In this document: in pieces, positions 60,214 to 64,000 of the stretch
Position numbering within the stretch: the stretch's first letter is position 1
Layout of the letters: each line of letters opens with the position of its first letter
Source: Cheiracanthium punctorium
Lineage: Eukaryota > Arthropoda > Arachnida > Araneae > Cheiracanthiidae
Assembly (NCBI GenBank): GCA_038373885.1
Contig: JAWZYV010012511.1
Span: 400,501-464,500 of the forward strand
Length of the DNA stretch: 64,000 nt
Direction of reading: 5' to 3'
The notes under the pieces: generated by a model
The model's input: the letters and a program-made list of their open reading frames with translations, nothing else
Told to the model about the DNA's origin: nothing
Database searches by the model: none
Translations under genes and position numbers: made by a program

Positions 60214-60480
60214 ATGTAAAGCCTCTAAAAATAGACAATTGTCACTCAGTGGATTAAAATATTTTATTTAAAAATATCTTCAAATTATTTCAAAAGTATT
60301 GTTAAAAAAGCTGTTTTTTAAATAAACATTTATAGTTAGTATATGAAACAGGGTTGAATTCTGTTACAACGTCGTTGAAAAGACCATATAATAGTAGTAC
60401 AAAGTATTTTGACGTTATAAGAGACATGTAACTATAATCGATGCACAGTAACCGAGACACTTCCTAAAACTAAACACTTG
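60214..60480 (+). mobile_element. Non-autonomous hAT-like element, copy 2 (diverged, ends lost)
   Basis: GTAAAGCCTCTAAAAA, then AATTGTC, GGATTAAAATATTTTATTT, ATAGTTAGTATAT, AACTATAATCGATG and CCTAAAACTAAA follow the order and spacing of the copy at 28642-29055. The outer G-rich ends are not preserved. Confidence 0.5.
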
Positions 60481-62193
60481 GATGTGTCACGAGTTTCATT
60501 TCATTTACAGTATTACGATTGTTTACATTACTATACTCAGGTTCGTGATTATGGCAGAGATATTCAATCAAATCAAACCAATCGACACAATAAGTATTTT
60601 ATTTTTAAAAATATAACATAACGTTGGCTTATTATATATTAAAATCTATGTTATAAAAATACAAGAAAAAAACCCTCTCTAAGAGTAAATTACAATGACT
60701 ACATCTTTACTCTCATCCGTGCTTTGTTGATTTCGCTTCTTAAAAATGAAGAGAAAATAACTACGCGATAATTGAATTGGGTTTGCGAAAATACGTGATT
60801 TCCATTCAATAATGTTTCAATATTATGTAATCAGAAAAAAAAGCCTTTTTACGAAAAGCAAATTCTTCATTAATAATCAACTATCACTGATCTATTTATG
60901 TTCTGAAAAAAAAATCATACCATAGTAAAAGTTACTGTGCAGCGCTACCTGAAATACAATTAGTCATTACCTCACAGAGCAGTAAAATGCTAAACTATAA
61001 AAATGCAAATAATCGTAACGAAAAAATACCCGAGAAGGAAAAGTTGCGGACATTATGTTTCTTTCTCTCAAAGCGAATTCCTTACATGATTTATTGATTT
61101 TAGCTTCCCACGAGAGACAAAGAAAATAAAGTATTTTTTGTGAATCCTTTTTGAAAATACACACATCTTTTTCATATCATAATTTTCTTCTTATAGATTA
61201 ATAATCGGTATAGTTTTTTCCTGAATATAATTATCTGTTTAATAATTAGCAGTTATTGACTGCAACTTTTCTTATTATTATGACGTTCCAGTGGGGAAAT
61301 CTATTATTTGATGGATGAACATAACATCTTCGCTTAGTGATTTTTTACAACTTCAAACATGCAGTCATTTTGATAAATCATTGAATCAATTCAAAAATTA
61401 TTAAAACAATGGTTTTAATGTGTCTGTTATTCACATGGCATGTAGTTTGAATCTCAGTTACAACTTTTTTATTTAAAAATAGATCATTTTGTAATTAAAG
61501 AATACGTTTAATGTTAAATATTTGTATAAAAATTCATTTTTAATTAATAGTAATTCAGTGGGTTTTGCAACATTGATACCGAATCGAAATGTGCGAATTT
61601 GTGAGGGTGTTTCTTTAATCAAATCAATTTATCATTTCTTTAAAATACTTTTGGAAGAAATCCACATGGTCTAATTTACCATTCATTAGAGTGTATAAAA
61701 TGTAACCAACATTAAACCTTAAAGTAAACTTTTTCAGAGAAAACTGAGCAAAACGTATAAGTTTTGTGTAGTTTTCTCTGATTAAATGCTTCAAAAAACA
61801 TAGTAATGGAAATAATTTTTTTTCTGAAGAGCCTTTTATATTACAAAATTCTTAAAAGAAAAACAGTCATGGTAAAATACAAATCAATAAATAATCTGGA
61901 TCTTTTTCAAGGGAAATGACAAGGAAAATTAAGTTTTTCCATATTAAACCTATACAAACTATATAATCGCATTTAGTGTTAACTTCACGGCTCCCAAGTG
62001 CGTTTACTTGAAATCATCATCATACTATTCATCCGATAAAAAGAATAATTTGAGAAAATTACCACTTTCTAAAAATCGATAAACTGTTAAAACAGCGTTG
62101 AAAATAAGATAGAAATATTTAGTGGTATCGAGAAAAATTTGCCGGAGCAAAACTTTTCTTATCTTTCAAAATCGCGGAAACAAATGTAATTTA
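60481..62193. other. AT-rich non-coding stretch
   Basis: No gene or repeat recognised. Confidence 0.55.
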
Positions 62194-62236
62194 GTCGCAC
62201 TCACCGATTTTTTGTCGCTTCATGCGACTGTGCGAC
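62194..62236. repeat. Nested hairpin GTCGCAC ... GTGCGAC
   Basis: The outer stem GTCGCAC (62194-62200) / GTGCGAC (62230-62236) encloses an inner stem GTCGC (62214-62218) / GCGAC (62224-62228) with loop TTCAT. It is GC-rich against its surroundings and probably part of a repeat whose limits were not found. Confidence 0.7.
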
Positions 62237-64000
62237 CGCTTAATTGCATGCCTATGTTGAGTGATTGAAGTAGTTGGGTCATTCCCCGTCAAATCAAACA
62301 GAAAATTGGAAAAAGCTCATTACGCCATTTCAGATTTTCCACAAATTTTGTGTAAATGATTTATAGAATAGGATAACTAAATATAAGTCAATTTGGCAGG
62401 TTCTATGATAAATAATTACCGACCAATTAATTATGCAAATTCTTAAGTTTTCTACAACAGTTAAACTTCTGCTTATGTTTGCTTGTATCGAGATCGACTG
62501 TATTTTACCGAATGGTTTGATTGAGGGACGAATTTGCGGCGAAGATGCATTGGAAGTAATGGACGGTCTTCGTAACGTACCACATTGCGATGGAGGAAAC
62601 TGTTTTCTCTAGTGTTATGTTTGTGTTTGCTTTACAGACAACATATAATTTATAACTTAATTTTATTTCATGGTCCTTAATTGAATTATTCGTACTTTTA
62701 AAATTTAGTAAGAAGATTTCATACAATGTTTCTTGATTAGTAAATGAGTTTAATAAAGATAAGTAATTAGGTATATTAAGAAAATACATAACTTGTGTGT
62801 TTGATTTATAACTAAAAAGCAAAAAAAAAATAAAAATTAGGTAACAATACAATTTGTAAAAGTAGAGACCATAAAAAAGCATAAAATAAAAATTTATTCT
62901 TGCAAATGTGCTATGAATGAATGAAAGTTTCAAAACAAAGAAAACTTTTGAGAAAAATATAGAGATTTCATATTTGCAACAGATAAAAAAATGTTAAATG
63001 TTCAAAACATTTTAAAAAGCACTCAAGACCTTGGCAATACAGACATTAATGACTAAATCAATGCATTACAAGAAAATGAAATTGAACTGCAGTAGTGGTC
63101 TCAAATGCTTTTTTAAAATATACTGAGCATTTAAAAATTTTCATCTCTTGAAAAAGTGAAATATCTATACTTTCTCAGTTTTGAAACTTTCATTCATTTG
63201 AATAAATATCTTTGAAAGAATAAATTTTTGTTTTATGCCTTTTAGGGCTCCCAATAAAAAGCTTCTACTTTAAAAAATTGCACTTTTACTTAATATTGAT
63301 TTTCAATTTGATTTGTGAAGAAGCATTTAATGAACTGGTTTCGAGGAAAAAGTGACAGTTTGGTTAGAAACAGTTCATATATATATATACATATCTTTTC
63401 CCCCTTTTTTTCTTTTGTCTCCTTTTTTTTTTTTTTTTTTTTTTTTGACAGAGGGAAAATTAATTCAAACTATGTGCTTGCTTGAGATGTATTCTCCATT
63501 AAACAGCTCAATTAAGTATAACTTTTTAATAGATAAGTCAAGCAAATACTCAGAAATTGTTCTTTTTGAAAAAAATAGTCTTCTTTTTACTCGTTTTATA
63601 GTAGATTTGCATAAAAATTTCAGGAGATCTTTACTTTAAGTGAATAGAAATCAAAATTTGTCGAGCTACACGTAAAGTTTCTCAAATGGATTTTATTAAA
63701 TGAAACTAGCAGCTTTAAACGATATAAAATAATTATCATTGAAAATAAATGTTCGCAAATAAAACAAAATCATAATTTAGAATTGATCCCTTTACTTTGT
63801 GTTTGAATGTTATATACGATATTGTACACATTTTAGAAATATTTTATGTTTTGCTGCATAGTTTAAAAATAGGTTACCTTATCAGAACTATGTAATATTG
63901 TATAACATAGAAGTTAATTTTAAGTATTCATTAGCTAATTATGAACTTTTACGATAGATTTGATACACAGTTTATAAATCGTGACTACAATACTTGTGAA
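62237..64000. other. AT-rich non-coding stretch to the window end
   Basis: It contains a poly-T tract (about 63423-63446) and low-complexity frames (62505-62933 minus, 63352-63639 plus) that show no domain. Nothing else recognised. Confidence 0.55.

Noticed and set aside
1..64000. CRISPR array, operon or prokaryotic system
   Set aside because: The tandem arrays are contiguous repeats without unique spacers, there are no cas-like frames, and the content is eukaryotic mobile elements.

Overview
The window looks like AT-rich, non-coding, transposon-dense nuclear DNA from an animal, most likely an arthropod and possibly a chelicerate. That placement is inference from the repeat families seen: a BEL/Pao LTR retrotransposon, a Helitron, pogo-like and mariner-like elements including a DUF4817-type N-terminus, and tRNA-derived SINEs. 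There is no operon structure, no rRNA, no intact tRNA gene and no CRISPR array. I found no convincing host protein-coding exon. Nearly all short open frames are chance frames in AT-rich DNA or frames inside repeats.

Layout. 1-4400: tandem arrays built from CAACG/CGTTG words (41-265 and 3381-3660) flank a near-perfect 0.35 kb inverted repeat (1487-2608); a dispersed repeat family follows (3690-4400). 4760-8671: a 0.68 kb pogo-type non-autonomous element, then a 1.9 kb pogo-like transposon with a decayed DDE transposase. 10750-11640: the 3' half of a Helitron with a 42-bp tandem array. 14534-20682: a complete BEL/Pao retrotransposon (5-bp target duplication, 302/261-bp LTRs, primer-binding site, gag-pol, polypurine tract), recent by LTR identity but with a frameshift and a nonsense codon in its integrase region. 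23.7-39.3 kb: three copies of one tRNA-derived SINE family, one nested in a TTAA-flanked element and bounded by a 12-bp target duplication; a hAT-like non-autonomous element with a second copy near 60.2 kb; and two broken mariner-type transposases. 41.2-43.8 kb: a 1.19 kb unit present twice in direct orientation. 45542-46911: a 1.37 kb element with long terminal inverted repeats. 47188-54373: an almost perfect head-to-tail duplication of 3.59 kb. 55.4-57.5 kb: a GT microsatellite, a second copy of the 3.7 kb repeat family and another pogo-type non-autonomous element. 57.5-64 kb: mostly AT-rich sequence with a few hairpins.

The parts do not act together as a pathway; they are layers of mobile elements. 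The best candidates for something undescribed are the 3.59 kb tandem duplication, the SINE family with its nested copy, the long-TIR element, and three less AT-rich islands (about 31.45, 40.4 and 48.9 kb) sharing words such as CCATTAAT and TTTATACGCCCCCT, which may be regulatory.
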